In this document: piece by piece, positions 18,023 to 26,063 of the stretch
Numbering within the stretch: position 1 is the stretch's first letter
Layout: the number at the start of each line of letters is the position of its first letter
NCBI GenBank assembly: GCA_039030075.1
Contig: JBCCEW010000007.1
Location: 186,001-250,000 of the forward strand
Direction of reading: 5' to 3'
From: Myxococcota bacterium
GTDB lineage: Bacteria; Myxococcota_A; UBA9160; SMWR01
DNA length: 64,000 nucleotides
Program-made: the position numbers and the translations under genes
The notes under the pieces: generated by a model
Told to the model about the DNA's origin: nothing
Seen by the model: only the letters and a program-made list of their open reading frames with translations
Databases searched by the model: none

Positions 18023-18709
18023 ATGGCCTCGATCCCTCCCGATCCGGACGCCGCCGAGCGCCTGACTGCCGAGGCGCGCCGCGTGGTCGACCTGGTGCGT
18101 CGGACCCAGGCGCCGACGGAAGTCGCCGACGCGGCCCTCGCCCACCTCGAGCAGGCGACCGCGCTGCTCGCCCCCCACGCCCATCCAGGGCCCTGGGCCC
18201 AGCGCTCATTGGCCTGGGAGGACGGCTTCACCTCGTTCGAGCCGGGCGAAACCCTCGAGCAGTACTTCCCCTACAGCCCGCTCATCGGCCCGCGCAATCC
18301 GCTCGCGCCGCCCGCCGAGTTCACGGTGCGCGACGGCCGCATCCACGGCCGGGTGCGCTTCGGCGCGGCCTACATCGGCCCCCCGACCTGCGTGCACGGG
18401 GGCGTGATCGCGGCACTCTTCGACGAGCTGCTGGGCTCGGTCAACGTCGCCAACCAGGTCGGCGGGATGACCGGCACGCTGCGTGTCATCTACCGCTCGC
18501 CCACGCCGATCGACACCGAGTTGCGGCTCGAGAGTTGGGTCGATCGCACCGAGGGCCGCAAGATCTTCGCGAAGGGCACGATGCACGCGGGCGAAGTGCT
18601 CACGGCCGAGGCCGAGGGCATCTTCATCCAGGGCACCATCCAGCGCTTCGAAGAGATGCGGCAGCGGGGAGCGACCGCCGGCCCAGCGAGCGACTCGCCC
18701 GCCCGGTAA
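18023..18709 (+). CDS. PaaI-type hotdog thioesterase
   Basis: The 228-residue protein has an N-terminal helical part of about 75 residues followed by a hotdog domain. The domain contains the thioesterase signature GPPTCVHGGVIAALFDELLG, with HGG and the catalytic acidic DE, then GTLRVIYRSPTPIDTEL. It would cleave an acyl-CoA. The N-terminal extension is longer than in minimal PaaI proteins but common in the wider family. The start at 18023 follows the pckG hairpin directly. Confidence 0.8.
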   Translation: MASIPPDPDAAERLTAEARRVVDLVRRTQAPTEVADAALAHLEQATALLAPHAHPGPWAQRSLAWEDGFTSFEPGETLEQYFPYSPLIGPRNPLAPPAEFTVRDGRIHGRVRFGAAYIGPPTCVHGGVIAALFDELLGSVNVANQVGGMTGTLRVIYRSPTPIDTELRLESWVDRTEGRKIFAKGTMHAGEVLTAEAEGIFIQGTIQRFEEMRQRGATAGPASDSPAR

Positions 18710-18837
18710 CGTTTCCCAGCGCCCCGCCCCGCGCGGCGAGGGCACTCGGGTGCGCGACACCACCGGGCGTACGGTTTGTCGATCCGGCGGTGGACCGCGC
18801 GCGTATGATGCGAGGGAACCCCGAGCCCGGAGGCGCC

Positions 18838-19266
18838 ATGTCCCCCTCTCATCCGACCGTCGTTCCCACCCTTCGATACACCGACGCACGGAAGGCCATC
18901 GACTGGCTCTGTGAGGTCTTCGGCTTCGAGCCGCACCTCGTGGTTCCAGACGAGGCAGACGGCGTCGCGCACGCCCAGCTCGTGCTCGGCAACGGCATGG
19001 TCATGCTGGGCAGCGCCCGCGACGACGAGTGGGGCCAGTTCGTGAAGCCGGCGAACGCACTCGGCGGCAACTCGCAGTCCGCCTACGTGGTCGTGCCGGA
19101 CTGTGAAGCCCACTACCAGCGGGCGAAGGAACGTGGCGCGCGCATCGCGATGGGACTCGAGACGAAGCCCTACGGTGGTTCGGGCTACGGCGCCTGGGAC
19201 CTCGAGGGCAACGTCTGGAGCTTCGGCAGCTACGACCCGTTCGCCGAATCCGACGGCGGCGCCTGA
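18838..19266 (+). CDS. VOC superfamily (glyoxalase/bleomycin-resistance-like) protein
   Basis: The 142-residue protein has the paired beta-alpha-beta-beta-beta units of the VOC fold: VVPTLRYTDARKAIDWLCEVFGFE, then QLVLGNGMVMLG, then a second unit ending GYGAWDLEGNVWSFGSY. Metal ligands are not obvious at all positions, so it may be a binding protein rather than an enzyme. GGAGG precedes the ATG at 18838. The function is not assignable. Confidence 0.8.
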   Translation: MSPSHPTVVPTLRYTDARKAIDWLCEVFGFEPHLVVPDEADGVAHAQLVLGNGMVMLGSARDDEWGQFVKPANALGGNSQSAYVVVPDCEAHYQRAKERGARIAMGLETKPYGGSGYGAWDLEGNVWSFGSYDPFAESDGGA

Positions 19267-19270
19267 GCCC

Positions 19271-20029
19271 TCAGCTCGAGAGCAGGGTGCCCAAGGCTCC
19301 CAGCAAGAGCGCGCCATCGACCGCGACCAGCCCGTAGCGCTCGCCCGGCGAGAACGGCAGCAGCACCACCGCGGTCGTCCATGGAACGAACGCCAGAGGA
19401 AGAAGCGGATCGGGCGCCAGCAAGGCCAACAGCAGACCCAGGAGCGCGCTCCCGCGCGCCAATCGCAGCGGCACCGCCGGCCCGTAGCGTGCGGTCACGG
19501 CTTCGCCGTCGCGCAGGTTCGAGGCGACCACGTTGGCGAAGATCGTGGTGCCGATGATGGCAGCGGCCCAGCCCACGTCGACGACCGACTCCACACCCGC
19601 GATCGGCAAGCCGACGGTCACCGCGGTCCAGGCACCGCTGATGTAGAAGGGCTTCCACCAGCGGTGTCGCTTCAGACGGCGATGGAAGAGGCCGAGCAGG
19701 GCCACCGCCGCGAGCAGCACCCAGGCTTCGGCGGGCAGGCGCCACGCCGCCAGCGTCGCCACCACGACCCCGAAGAGGCTGAGACCCACCAGGCTGGGCG
19801 TATGCGTCTCGACGAAGTCGGTGCGCGCTGGCGTCGTCTCCCGATCCCGATCGCGATCGCGCAGCCGGTCGACGTTGTAGACGACCAGCGTTCCGGCGCC
19901 GGCGAGAACCGCGGCGTCGACCGCCACGGCGCCGAGCAGGATGCGCGCGACGGCCGCACACAAGGCCGCCGCCGTCAGCGCCACCCACACCGAGCTGAAA
20001 GCGAGGGTTTCGAGGACGCGGATGATCAC
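19271..20029 (-). CDS. UbiA-superfamily-like integral membrane protein
   Basis: The 252-residue protein has about seven or eight hydrophobic helices. An Asp-rich loop after the second helix (NVDRLRDRDRDRE) has the spacing of the first Asp motif of UbiA prenyltransferases (N/D-x2-D-x3-D). The second Asp motif is weaker (ASNLRDGEAVTARYG). This could be a prenyltransferase acting on a lipid or an inactive relative. The GTG at 20029 has a TACCGT box 7 nt upstream. It converges with the VOC gene, 4 bp from its stop. Confidence 0.55.
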   Translation of the reverse strand: MIIRVLETLAFSSVWVALTAAALCAAVARILLGAVAVDAAVLAGAGTLVVYNVDRLRDRDRDRETTPARTDFVETHTPSLVGLSLFGVVVATLAAWRLPAEAWVLLAAVALLGLFHRRLKRHRWWKPFYISGAWTAVTVGLPIAGVESVVDVGWAAAIIGTTIFANVVASNLRDGEAVTARYGPAVPLRLARGSALLGLLLALLAPDPLLPLAFVPWTTAVVLLPFSPGERYGLVAVDGALLLGALGTLLSS

Positions 20030-20036
20030 ACGCGCA

Positions 20037-20042
20037 ACGGTA
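20037..20042 (-). promoter_or_regulatory. -10-like box TACCGT, 7 nt before a GTG start
   Basis: On the minus strand TACCGT precedes the GTG at 20029 by 7 nt, with no Shine-Dalgarno site. It is one of the repeated start-proximal TAnnnT boxes in this window. Confidence 0.3.
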
Positions 20043-20068
20043 CCCGAGTCCGACCCGTCGGCTCTTCG

Positions 20069-20929
20069 CTACGCCGAGGCGCGCACCCGCCAGGTTGCCC
20101 CGGAGAGCGTCACGCCGTTCGCGTCGTGATGCGGCTTCAGCGCCTCGCGCACCGCATCGGTCGCCTGGGCGCGCTGGGCGTCCGTCGCGTCTTGCATCAT
20201 GCGCCCGGCCGGGCCCATCGCGAGCGAGAACTCCACCGCGACATCGAGCTCCGGCCCGCCGCCCAGGACGAGCGCCGCGTCGTCGGGCTCGACGGTGATG
20301 TCGCGGTAGCCTGCATCGCGCAGGATGCCCTCGACCCGGTCGGGGTCCGCCAACGAGAACGGGCCCGGCGCGCCCGGCGCCGGCATGTCGGGAGGCGGCA
20401 GAATGTCCGCGACCGCCTGCATCGGCACCATCACCCAGGGGTTCTCGGTCGGTGGCCGCCAGCAGGCGAACACGAGTCGGCCGTTCGGAGCGAGAGCGCC
20501 GCGCAGGTTCGCAAAGGCAGCCGTCGGATCGTCGAAGAACATCACCCCGAACCGAGACACCACGGCGTCGAAGTGACCCGCCGGGAAGGCGTGGAGCTGG
20601 GCGTCCGCGTTCACGAAGGACACCTGTTCGAGACCGTCGATCTTCGCGCGCTCGCGCGCCCGGCCGAGCATGACGGTCGAGATGTCGACACCGACCACTT
20701 CGCCCGCGCTGCCGACGCGACCACCGGCGTCGAGACTCGTCGCTCCGCATCCGCAGCCGACGTCGAGCACCTTCTCGCCGGCGGACAGCTTCGCCGCGTC
20801 GAGAACGCGCTCCCCGAAGACGGCGATCTGGGCGTCGATGCGCTCCTGGAGCGCCACCCACTTGTCTCCCGAGGCTTCGTTCCAGTAGGTGATCTGGTCC
20901 TTGTTGGGACCGTCGGCGGCGAGCGTCAT
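20069..20929 (-). CDS. Class I SAM-dependent methyltransferase
   Basis: The 286-residue protein has motif I VLDVGCGCGATSLDAG, motif II VVGVDIS, motif post-II NADAQLHAF, and motif III LAPNGRLVFACW. The N-terminal segment ITYWNEASGDKWVALQERID resembles UbiE/COQ5-like small-molecule methyltransferases. The substrate is unknown. AAGGAAGG precedes the ATG at 20929, and aat lies 28 bp upstream on the same strand. Confidence 0.85.
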   Translation of the reverse strand: MTLAADGPNKDQITYWNEASGDKWVALQERIDAQIAVFGERVLDAAKLSAGEKVLDVGCGCGATSLDAGGRVGSAGEVVGVDISTVMLGRARERAKIDGLEQVSFVNADAQLHAFPAGHFDAVVSRFGVMFFDDPTAAFANLRGALAPNGRLVFACWRPPTENPWVMVPMQAVADILPPPDMPAPGAPGPFSLADPDRVEGILRDAGYRDITVEPDDAALVLGGGPELDVAVEFSLAMGPAGRMMQDATDAQRAQATDAVREALKPHHDANGVTLSGATWRVRASA

Positions 20930-20957
20930 GGGGCCTTCCTTTGCTGCGGGCGTCGCC

Positions 20958-21650
20958 TCAGTCTGCCGAATCGAAGCCCCAGGCGCCGCGGCGGGTGGGC
21001 GCCGCGACCGCCTCGGCGAGGGACCGCAGGAAGCGGTTGCGCGGCCACTGGACGGCGCCGAAGCGCTCCAGATGCGCGGTGTGCATCTGACAATCGATGA
21101 GCGTGAAGCCCCAGCGCGCGAGCTGCTGGACGAGCGACACGAACGCGACCTTCGAGGCGTCGGAGGCGTGGGCGAACATCGATTCGCCGAAGAAGGCCCG
21201 TCCGATCGAGACACCGTAGAGCCCGCCGACGAGCTGCCCGTCCTGAAACGCCTCGGCCGAGTGGGCGAACCCCGCCTCGTGCAGCGCAACGTATGCCTCC
21301 TGCATCTCGGGGGTGATCCAGGTGCCGACCTCCCCGCTCCGCGGCGTCGTCGCGCAGGCACGGATCACCTCGGGGAAGACGCTGTCGAGGCGGAGTTCGA
21401 ACGGAGCCCGACGTACGACCTTCGCGAGGCTCCGCCCAACGTGCAGGGCGCTCGGGATCAGCACGGCGCGCGGGTCCGGTGAATGCCACAGGATCGGCTG
21501 GTCGTCGGAATACCACGGGAAGATCCCGGCGGAGTAGGCCAGCAGCAGACGCTCGACCGACAAGTCGCCCCCCACCGCCAACAAGCCCGAGGGATCGCTC
21601 TCGGACGGGTGGGGAAACACGAGTTCGGTCCCGAGGCGGTAGATCGGCAT
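20958..21650 (-). CDS. aat: Leucyl/phenylalanyl-tRNA-protein transferase
   Basis: The 230-residue protein carries the Aat signature: FPHPSESDPSGLLAVGGDL, GIFPWYSDDQPILWHSPDPR, WITPEMQEAY, the active-site segment LVGGLYGVSIGRAFFGESMF, and LIDCQMHTAHL. It adds Leu or Phe from aminoacyl-tRNA to proteins with N-terminal Arg or Lys, marking them for ClpAP. This N-end-rule enzyme is typical of Proteobacteria-like Gram-negatives. Confidence 0.95.
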   Translation of the reverse strand: MPIYRLGTELVFPHPSESDPSGLLAVGGDLSVERLLLAYSAGIFPWYSDDQPILWHSPDPRAVLIPSALHVGRSLAKVVRRAPFELRLDSVFPEVIRACATTPRSGEVGTWITPEMQEAYVALHEAGFAHSAEAFQDGQLVGGLYGVSIGRAFFGESMFAHASDASKVAFVSLVQQLARWGFTLIDCQMHTAHLERFGAVQWPRNRFLRSLAEAVAAPTRRGAWGFDSAD

Positions 21651-21714
21651 GGGAGTCGACGGGGAGACGGTCGCACGCGGCGGCCAGCCCTCCCCTTCTC
21701 TTGCACGGGTGCTC

Positions 21715-22875
21715 TTACACGAAGCGCGTCCAGCCGTCGGGGTGGCGCGACTTGTAGCGATGGTAGGCCAGGCACGCGGGATAGAGGAGCACGACGGCTG
21801 CCAACGCCGCGAGGTACGTATGTACCAACCCGCCAGCCTGCAGAGAACCCGTCGCGATGGCCATCGCGAGCAGCAGCGGGAAGTGCAAGAGATAGAAGAA
21901 AAGCGCCGTGCGACCGAGCACGAGGCACGGGTTGTACTTCCAGGGTTCCCCTCGCATTCGGCCCTGGACGAAGAGCAGCGCCGCCAGCAGCAGCGCCATC
22001 AATCCGAGTTCCAGACACGCGAACGAAAGGCTCGGCGGATACTTGCTGGTGTGGAGCCACTGGACCCAGGAACCATCGTCGCGGAGGAGCCCGAGGTTGC
22101 CGATACCGTTCGAACCTCGCACCGCCGTGAAGACCAGCAGACTCGCCACGCCTGCGAATGCGCAGTGGGGGGCGACCGCGTCCGAGGTCTCTCCACGCTC
22201 CCGGCGGCGCATGAGGTGGGTGCCGAAGGCCCACCCGAGCATCATCATCGCCAGCCAGGGCAGCACCGGGTAGGCCACCGCCGCAAGACCGAACTCACCC
22301 GGGGCGAGCAGGAGCGCGGCGACGGGGCCGACGTCCGGTCCGACCGGCGCGAGACGGGGCGTCAGGACGTCGCTCACGACGAACCAGGCCAGCGCGAAAC
22401 CGACCAACCACGCAGAAGGCAGGCGGCGCAAGGCAGCCATCGCGACCAGCGAGGCGCCGATCGCGAACAGCACCTGGAGCACGAGCAGGTAGCGGCCGAC
22501 GGCGGCGCTGGGCCCCAGCGAGAGCCAGCACGCCTCGAACGCGATCAACACGAGGCCGCGGGCCACCAGGTGTCGGTCGATGGAGCGTGCGGACTCGCCG
22601 CGGACCGTACGGCCCGCCACGCTCATGGCAAGTGAGGTTCCGGACAGGAAGAGGAAGGTCGGAGCACACAGGTGAGTGATCCAGCGTGTGAAGAACTGGG
22701 CGCCGTCGAGGGAGGTGCCCGCTTCCCAGCCGGGCACGAAGAACGCGGCAACGGGATACACCGAGTCCACGGCCAGACGACCCGTGTTCATGAAACCAGA
22801 CGCGTGATCGATGGCCATCAAGATCATCACGAAGCCACGCAACCAGTCGATCGCGATGAAACGCTCTCTCGGCAT
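21715..22875 (-). CDS. DUF1624/HGSNAT-like multi-spanning membrane acyltransferase
   Basis: From ATG 22875 the 386-residue protein starts RFIAIDWLRGFVMILMAIDH, the conserved first helix and His of heparan-alpha-glucosaminide N-acetyltransferase-like proteins. About ten further helices follow, including YPVLPWLAMMMLGWAFG and LGRTALFFYLLHFPLL, and the protein ends in a cytoplasmic basic tail. Such proteins move acetyl or acyl groups across the membrane onto glycans. I rejected a 49-codon in-frame extension because it is basic and unlike the family. Confidence 0.8.
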   Translation of the reverse strand: MPRERFIAIDWLRGFVMILMAIDHASGFMNTGRLAVDSVYPVAAFFVPGWEAGTSLDGAQFFTRWITHLCAPTFLFLSGTSLAMSVAGRTVRGESARSIDRHLVARGLVLIAFEACWLSLGPSAAVGRYLLVLQVLFAIGASLVAMAALRRLPSAWLVGFALAWFVVSDVLTPRLAPVGPDVGPVAALLLAPGEFGLAAVAYPVLPWLAMMMLGWAFGTHLMRRRERGETSDAVAPHCAFAGVASLLVFTAVRGSNGIGNLGLLRDDGSWVQWLHTSKYPPSLSFACLELGLMALLLAALLFVQGRMRGEPWKYNPCLVLGRTALFFYLLHFPLLLAMAIATGSLQAGGLVHTYLAALAAVVLLYPACLAYHRYKSRHPDGWTRFV

Positions 22876-22943
22876 GGTCTCCTCGAAGGCGGTCGGGTCC
22901 GCCGGGAGCGCAGCGTTCGCGCCCGCTACGACCGGTTCCGCGC

Positions 22944-23735
22944 CTAGCGGCCGACGAACTTGGGGCTGCGCTTTTCGAGGAACGCGGAGACGCCCTCTTT
23001 GTAGTCGTCGCTCGCGAAGCACACGCGAATCGACTCGGCGACCGCCTCGAGGTCGCGCTTCGCCGCCGGCTTGCTCAGCTCGAAGACGATCTTCTTGACG
23101 CTGGCCACGGTGAGCGGCGCGTTCGCCGCGATGCGGCCGGCGGTCTCTCGAACCGACGCCTCGAGTTCGGCCTTCGGGAAGACGTCGTTCACCAACCCGA
23201 TCGCGTGGGCGTCGGCGGCCGAGTAGCGCTTCGCGGTGAAGAAGATCTCCTTCGCGCGCGACGGCCCGACCAGATCCTTCAGCATCTCGATCCCCGACAT
23301 GTGGTACCCGAGCCCGAGTCTTGCCGCGGGTACCGCGAACACGGCATCGTCCGCCACGTAACGGAAGTCGGCGCAGAGTGCGATCGCGACGCCGCCTCCC
23401 ACACAGAATCCGTGAATCATTGCGATCAGCGGCTTCGGAAAGGCCTCGAGCGCGCTGAACGCGCGCTGCCCGTCGGCGTCGTAGTCCTTGGCGGCGTCGC
23501 CGGTGCGCGTCTCGCTGAACTCGGAGATGTCGGCGCCGGCCACGAAGGCGACGTCACCGACACCGCGCAGGATCACCACCCGGACGCTGTCGTCCGCGGC
23601 GAGCTCTTCGAGTCGGGGCGGAATCTGTCGCCACATCTCCACGCTGATCGCGTTGCGCCGTTCCGGGTGATCGAAGATCAACCAGGCGACGCCCGGGTCG
23701 TTCGAGTCTCGTTCGATGCGTACGTGTCCGCCCAT
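22944..23735 (-). CDS. Crotonase family protein lacking both canonical catalytic Glu residues
   Basis: The 263-residue protein has the crotonase core: DHPERRNAISVEMW, FVAGADISEF and MIHGFCVGGGVAIALCADFRY. Where hydratases have GGGCELA it has GGGVAIA, and where they have PE it has VPAARLGLGY, so both Glu144 and Glu164 equivalents are missing. It may be an isomerase, hydrolase, decarboxylase or other crotonase-fold activity. The ATG at 23735 has a TAGACT box 8 nt upstream and no Shine-Dalgarno site. It is divergent from the lipid operon at 23993. Confidence 0.8.
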   Translation of the reverse strand: MGGHVRIERDSNDPGVAWLIFDHPERRNAISVEMWRQIPPRLEELAADDSVRVVILRGVGDVAFVAGADISEFSETRTGDAAKDYDADGQRAFSALEAFPKPLIAMIHGFCVGGGVAIALCADFRYVADDAVFAVPAARLGLGYHMSGIEMLKDLVGPSRAKEIFFTAKRYSAADAHAIGLVNDVFPKAELEASVRETAGRIAANAPLTVASVKKIVFELSKPAAKRDLEAVAESIRVCFASDDYKEGVSAFLEKRSPKFVGR

Positions 23736-23743
23736 GGCGGGGC

Positions 23744-23749
23744 AGTCTA
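23744..23749 (-). promoter_or_regulatory. -10-like box TAGACT, 8 nt before an ATG
   Basis: On the minus strand TAGACT precedes the ATG at 23735 by 8 nt, with a C-rich gap that cannot act as a Shine-Dalgarno site. Confidence 0.4.
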
Positions 23750-23810
23750 GTGGTTTCGAAGCGGGCCGGTTTCGACGGCCCACCGCTCGGGTGCCCTCCG
23801 CGCCGACGGC

Positions 23811-23838
23811 TTGACAAGAAGTGACTGTGGGTCAGAAT
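23811..23838 (+). promoter_or_regulatory. Sigma-70-type promoter of the lipid-synthesis operon
   Basis: A perfect -35 TTGACA (23811-23816) is followed after 16 bp by CAGAAT (23833-23838, 4 of 6 to consensus). It is the best-matching promoter I found in the window. It points at the KAS III gene, leaving a leader of about 150 nt. Confidence 0.55.
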
Positions 23839-23871
23839 ACCGCCCGTCGGCCCCCAAGAGGCCGGGGGGTC

Positions 23872-23888
23872 GGGTTGCGTGGCAACCC
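23872..23888 (+). promoter_or_regulatory. Stem-loop in the leader of the lipid operon
   Basis: GGGTTGC (23872-23878) pairs perfectly with GCAACCC (23882-23888) around GTG. A further short GC stem (CGGCC with GGCCG) lies just upstream. The hairpin is in the predicted leader, with no T tract after it. Confidence 0.4.
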
Positions 23889-23992
23889 CGCCCTGTCTCG
23901 AGCCAGCCAAAAAACCTGAATTCGATCAAGGTCTTGGCGCGCCCCCAAGGTCTTCCCGACCGCGCAACGCCGCCACCCCCTGGGGGAATCGC

Positions 23993-24994
23993 TTGAGCCT
24001 CTATCTACACGGGCTGGGACACGCCCACCCGGAAGCCGAGATCTCGAACCGTTTCCTGGAGTCGCTCGACATCGGCACCAGCGACGAGTGGATCCTGGAG
24101 CGCGTCGGGATCCGCTCTCGTCGCAGCGTCATGCCCCTCGACTACATCCGGACCACCCGCAACCGCGATCCGCGCGAGGCCCTGGACGCCGCCACCGACA
24201 ACAACGCCAGCCTCGGTGCACGCGCCGCGCGGATGGCGATCGCGCGCGCCGGGATCACCGACACCGAGATCGGCCTGGTCCTCTCGGGGAACTCGGCCAC
24301 GGACACGAGCGGCGCTCCGGCGGAAGCCTGCAACGTCGCCGCGGCGCTGGGTCTGGACACGCCGGCCCTCGACGTGAGCTCCGCCTGCACCAGTTTCTTC
24401 GCCCAGCTCTACTTCCTGTCGCTGATGGACCCGGCCAAGCTGCCCCCGTACGTGCTGCTGGTCGCCCCGGAAACCTTGTCGACGACGGTCGACTACGAGG
24501 ACCGCGCGACGGCCGTCTTGTGGGGCGACGCCGCGGCGGCGGGGATCGTCTCCACCCGGGTTTCGGCTCCCGCCGAGATCGTGGCCAACGCGCTCGCCAG
24601 TCAGCCTTCGGGGCGCGACAAGGTCGTCGTCCCGCGCGGCCGGCACTTCCGCCAGGAGGGCCGGACGGTGCAGATGTTCGGCATCAAGAAGATGGTGGCG
24701 GCCGTCGAGCGCCTGCGCGACGAACTCGAGGTGCCCACGCGCCGCCTGCACTTCGTCGGCCACCAGGCGAACCTTCGCATGCTCGAGCGGGTGCGAGATC
24801 TCGCCGAGATCCCGACGGAGCGCCACCACACGAACGTGGAATGGTATGGCAACACCGGCGCCGCCAGCGCCGCCAGCGTGCTCTCGATGGAGTGGGAAAA
24901 GTGGCGACCCGGTGACGACGTCGCGGTGGCCGGTGTGGGCGCCGGCCTGACCTGGTCGAGCTACGGTGTCCGCTTCGTGGGAGAGAGTGCGTGA
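23993..24994 (+). CDS. 3-oxoacyl-ACP synthase III-like (KAS III) condensing enzyme
   Basis: From TTG 23993 the protein has 333 residues with the KAS III triad: Cys132 in VSSACTSFF, His257 in FVGHQANLRM and Asn287 in YGNTGAASAAS. This combination is that of FabH-type initiating synthases, which condense an acyl-CoA with malonyl-ACP. No ATG fits: the next in-frame ATG upstream (23879) lies in the structured leader and would add 38 unrelated residues. GGGGGAA precedes the TTG. It is the first gene of the operon, and its stop overlaps the FabA-like GTG by 4 bp. Confidence 0.85.
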   Translation: MSLYLHGLGHAHPEAEISNRFLESLDIGTSDEWILERVGIRSRRSVMPLDYIRTTRNRDPREALDAATDNNASLGARAARMAIARAGITDTEIGLVLSGNSATDTSGAPAEACNVAAALGLDTPALDVSSACTSFFAQLYFLSLMDPAKLPPYVLLVAPETLSTTVDYEDRATAVLWGDAAAAGIVSTRVSAPAEIVANALASQPSGRDKVVVPRGRHFRQEGRTVQMFGIKKMVAAVERLRDELEVPTRRLHFVGHQANLRMLERVRDLAEIPTERHHTNVEWYGNTGAASAASVLSMEWEKWRPGDDVAVAGVGAGLTWSSYGVRFVGESA

Positions 24995-25581
24995 AGTACG
25001 AAGAGTTCCAGGCCCGCGACGCCTTCGACCACGCCGAGCTGCTCGCCTTCGCGCACGGTCGACTGTTCGATGATCCGCCGCTGGGTTTCGACGCCCGCCT
25101 GCCGCTGCCGCCGATGCTGATGCTCGACCGCATCACCCACATCGAGCGCAACGGATCGCGCGGAAGGATCGTCGCCGAGCGCGACGTGCGTCTCGACGAC
25201 TGGTTCTTTCAGTGTCACTTCCTCGGCGACCCGGTCCAGCCGGGCTGCCTCGGCGTCGACGGTATCTGGCAGTTGTTGGGCTTCTTCTGCGCCTGGGCGG
25301 GCGGGCTCGGATCGGGCCGCGCGCTGGGCTGCGGTGAGGTGGAGTTCTTCGGCCAGATCCGCCCCCACGACCGCTGCGTTCGCACCGAGGTGGACGTCCG
25401 CCGCTACACCGAGCTCGAGAAGGCCGGCGCGGCCATGGTCATCGGCGACGCCACCCTGTTCGTCGACGACGCCCCGATCTACACCGTCAAGCGCGCGAAG
25501 GTCGGCACCTTCCAGGGCATTGCCTACCCCGACTACCCCCACCCCTCCCCGCACGGTCGCGGCGGGCAGATGGAGCGCTGA
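24991..25581 (+). CDS. FabA-like 3-hydroxyacyl-ACP dehydratase/isomerase
   Basis: The 196-residue hotdog protein matches FabA around its active site: FFQCHFLGDPVQPGCLGVDG, with catalytic His76 and Asp90, followed by IWQLLGFF. It also has LPPMLMLDRITHIE near the N-terminus. FabA dehydrates 3-hydroxyacyl-ACP and can isomerise trans-2 to cis-3. Whether this protein isomerises is unknown. The GTG start overlaps the KAS III stop. Having both FabA- and FabZ-type proteins in one operon suggests two dehydration specificities. Confidence 0.85.
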   Translation: MKYEEFQARDAFDHAELLAFAHGRLFDDPPLGFDARLPLPPMLMLDRITHIERNGSRGRIVAERDVRLDDWFFQCHFLGDPVQPGCLGVDGIWQLLGFFCAWAGGLGSGRALGCGEVEFFGQIRPHDRCVRTEVDVRRYTELEKAGAAMVIGDATLFVDDAPIYTVKRAKVGTFQGIAYPDYPHPSPHGRGGQMER

Positions 25582-25610
25582 GCGGTCTCCCGCTCACGAG
25601 CACCCGACCC

Positions 25611-26063
25611 ATGACGATGACCCCGGCCGAAGTCCTGGCGGCGATTCCCCAGCAGGAGCCGTTTCGCTTCATCGACGAGATCCTGGAGCTGGGCGACGAG
25701 CACATCGTCGCGGCCACCCGTTTCCCCGCCGACGCGGATTTCTATCGGGGCCATTTTCCCGGGAACCCCATCACCCCCGGGGTGATCCTGATCGAGGCCA
25801 TGGCTCAGGCAGGCGTCGTGGCGCTCGGGATCTACCTCCTCGAGCGCGAGGTGGGCGCCGACGAAGCCAGCAAGTACACCACCCTTTTTACCGACGCCTC
25901 CGTGGACTTCAGCGGTATCGTCGCTCCGGGGGATCGTGTGCTCACGACCGGGCGCGTCGTCTTCTTCCGCCGTCGCAAGCTGCGTTGCGCGGTGGAGATG
26001 AAGCGCGAAGATGGGACGGTGGTCTGCTCGGGCACGCTCTCCGGCATGGGGGTACCCAAGTGA
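25611..26063 (+). CDS. FabZ-like 3-hydroxyacyl-ACP dehydratase
   Basis: The 150-residue protein has the FabZ active-site helix region FYRGHFPGNPITPGVILIEAMAQ with His48 and Glu62, and an N-terminal IPQQEPFRFIDEI typical of FabZ. It would dehydrate 3-hydroxyacyl-ACP to the trans-2-enoyl product. Two ATGs lie at 25611 and 25617; either could be used. The stop overlaps the GTG of KAS II by 4 bp. Confidence 0.85.
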   Translation: MTMTPAEVLAAIPQQEPFRFIDEILELGDEHIVAATRFPADADFYRGHFPGNPITPGVILIEAMAQAGVVALGIYLLEREVGADEASKYTTLFTDASVDFSGIVAPGDRVLTTGRVVFFRRRKLRCAVEMKREDGTVVCSGTLSGMGVPK

